A stretch of DNA of 5,226 bases from JAXHTY01 sp034189225. GTDB lineage: Bacteria; Desulfobacterota; Desulfobacteria; Desulfobacterales; Desulfosudaceae. Shown piece by piece: positions 5,178-5,226 of this stretch (its first letter is position 1; every line of letters begins with the position of its first letter). Location of the stretch: positions 1-5,226 of the forward strand of contig JAXHVL010000186.1 in assembly GCA_034189225.1 (NCBI GenBank), read 5' to 3'. Both the position numbers and the translations under genes were made by a program. The notes beneath the pieces were generated by a model. It was not told where the DNA came from and made no database searches. It worked only from the letters and a program-made list of their open reading frames with translations.

Positions 5178-5226
5178 GGGCGAACCTTGTGTTCGCCCGA
5201 TCAATTGGCGAACACAAGGTTCGCCC
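5178..5226. repeat. Nested hairpin repeat at the right edge (cut by the window)
   Basis: GGGCGAACCTTGTGTTCGCC (5178-5197) is followed after 9 bases by its perfect 20-bp reverse complement (5207-5226). Each arm is itself a small hairpin: GGCGAAC and GTTCGCC pair around 5-nt loops (5179-5197 and 5207-5225). The segment can therefore fold as one long stem or as two side-by-side stem-loops. The left side (TGTAGGGG) suggests that the match continues beyond the window. The form is typical of REP/MITE-like dispersed palindromes. Confidence 0.85.

Overview
This 5.2-kb bacterial window has moderately high GC in its genes and AT-rich, repeat-filled gaps. It carries three intact protein genes. A membrane-anchored AAA+ zinc protease of the FtsH family (291-2111, +) faces a FAD-dependent dihydrolipoyl dehydrogenase-type disulfide oxidoreductase (2527-3921, -). 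Upstream of the latter, on the same strand, lies a metal-dependent amidohydrolase of the COG2159/PF04909 type (4260-5099, -). The protein style (FtsH with GPSGTGKT and HECGH, a stand-alone Lpd) and the dense small palindromic repeats fit a large-genome deltaproteobacterium (Desulfobacterota, for example a Desulfosarcina/Desulfococcus-like sulfate reducer). That placement is inference from general familiarity, not from a search.

Layout. Positions 10-121 hold one copy of a ~110-bp dispersed repeat. A non-coding leader (122-290) follows, with a possible heat-shock (sigma-32-like) promoter overlapped by a perfect 9-bp inverted repeat, and then ftsH. The 415-bp gap between the two convergent genes (2112-2526) has no gene and is a patchwork of palindromic elements; the last one runs into the stop codon of lpd. 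The 338-bp gap upstream of lpd (3922-4259) contains the second copy of the ~110-bp repeat at 4108-4218, inverted relative to the first, so the pair brackets the ftsH-lpd block. The amidohydrolase follows, with a clear Shine-Dalgarno sequence, an imperfect palindrome in its upstream region, and a nested hairpin repeat at the end of the window.

The genes do not form an evident pathway. FtsH is membrane protein quality control, the Lpd-type enzyme is redox housekeeping with no 2-oxo-acid dehydrogenase or glycine-cleavage partner in view, and the amidohydrolase has no identifiable substrate. I see no defence system, CRISPR array, RNA gene or transposase. The most interesting material is non-coding: the inverted repeat pair with a 63-bp identical core, the possible control region of ftsH, and the repeat cluster between the convergent genes.
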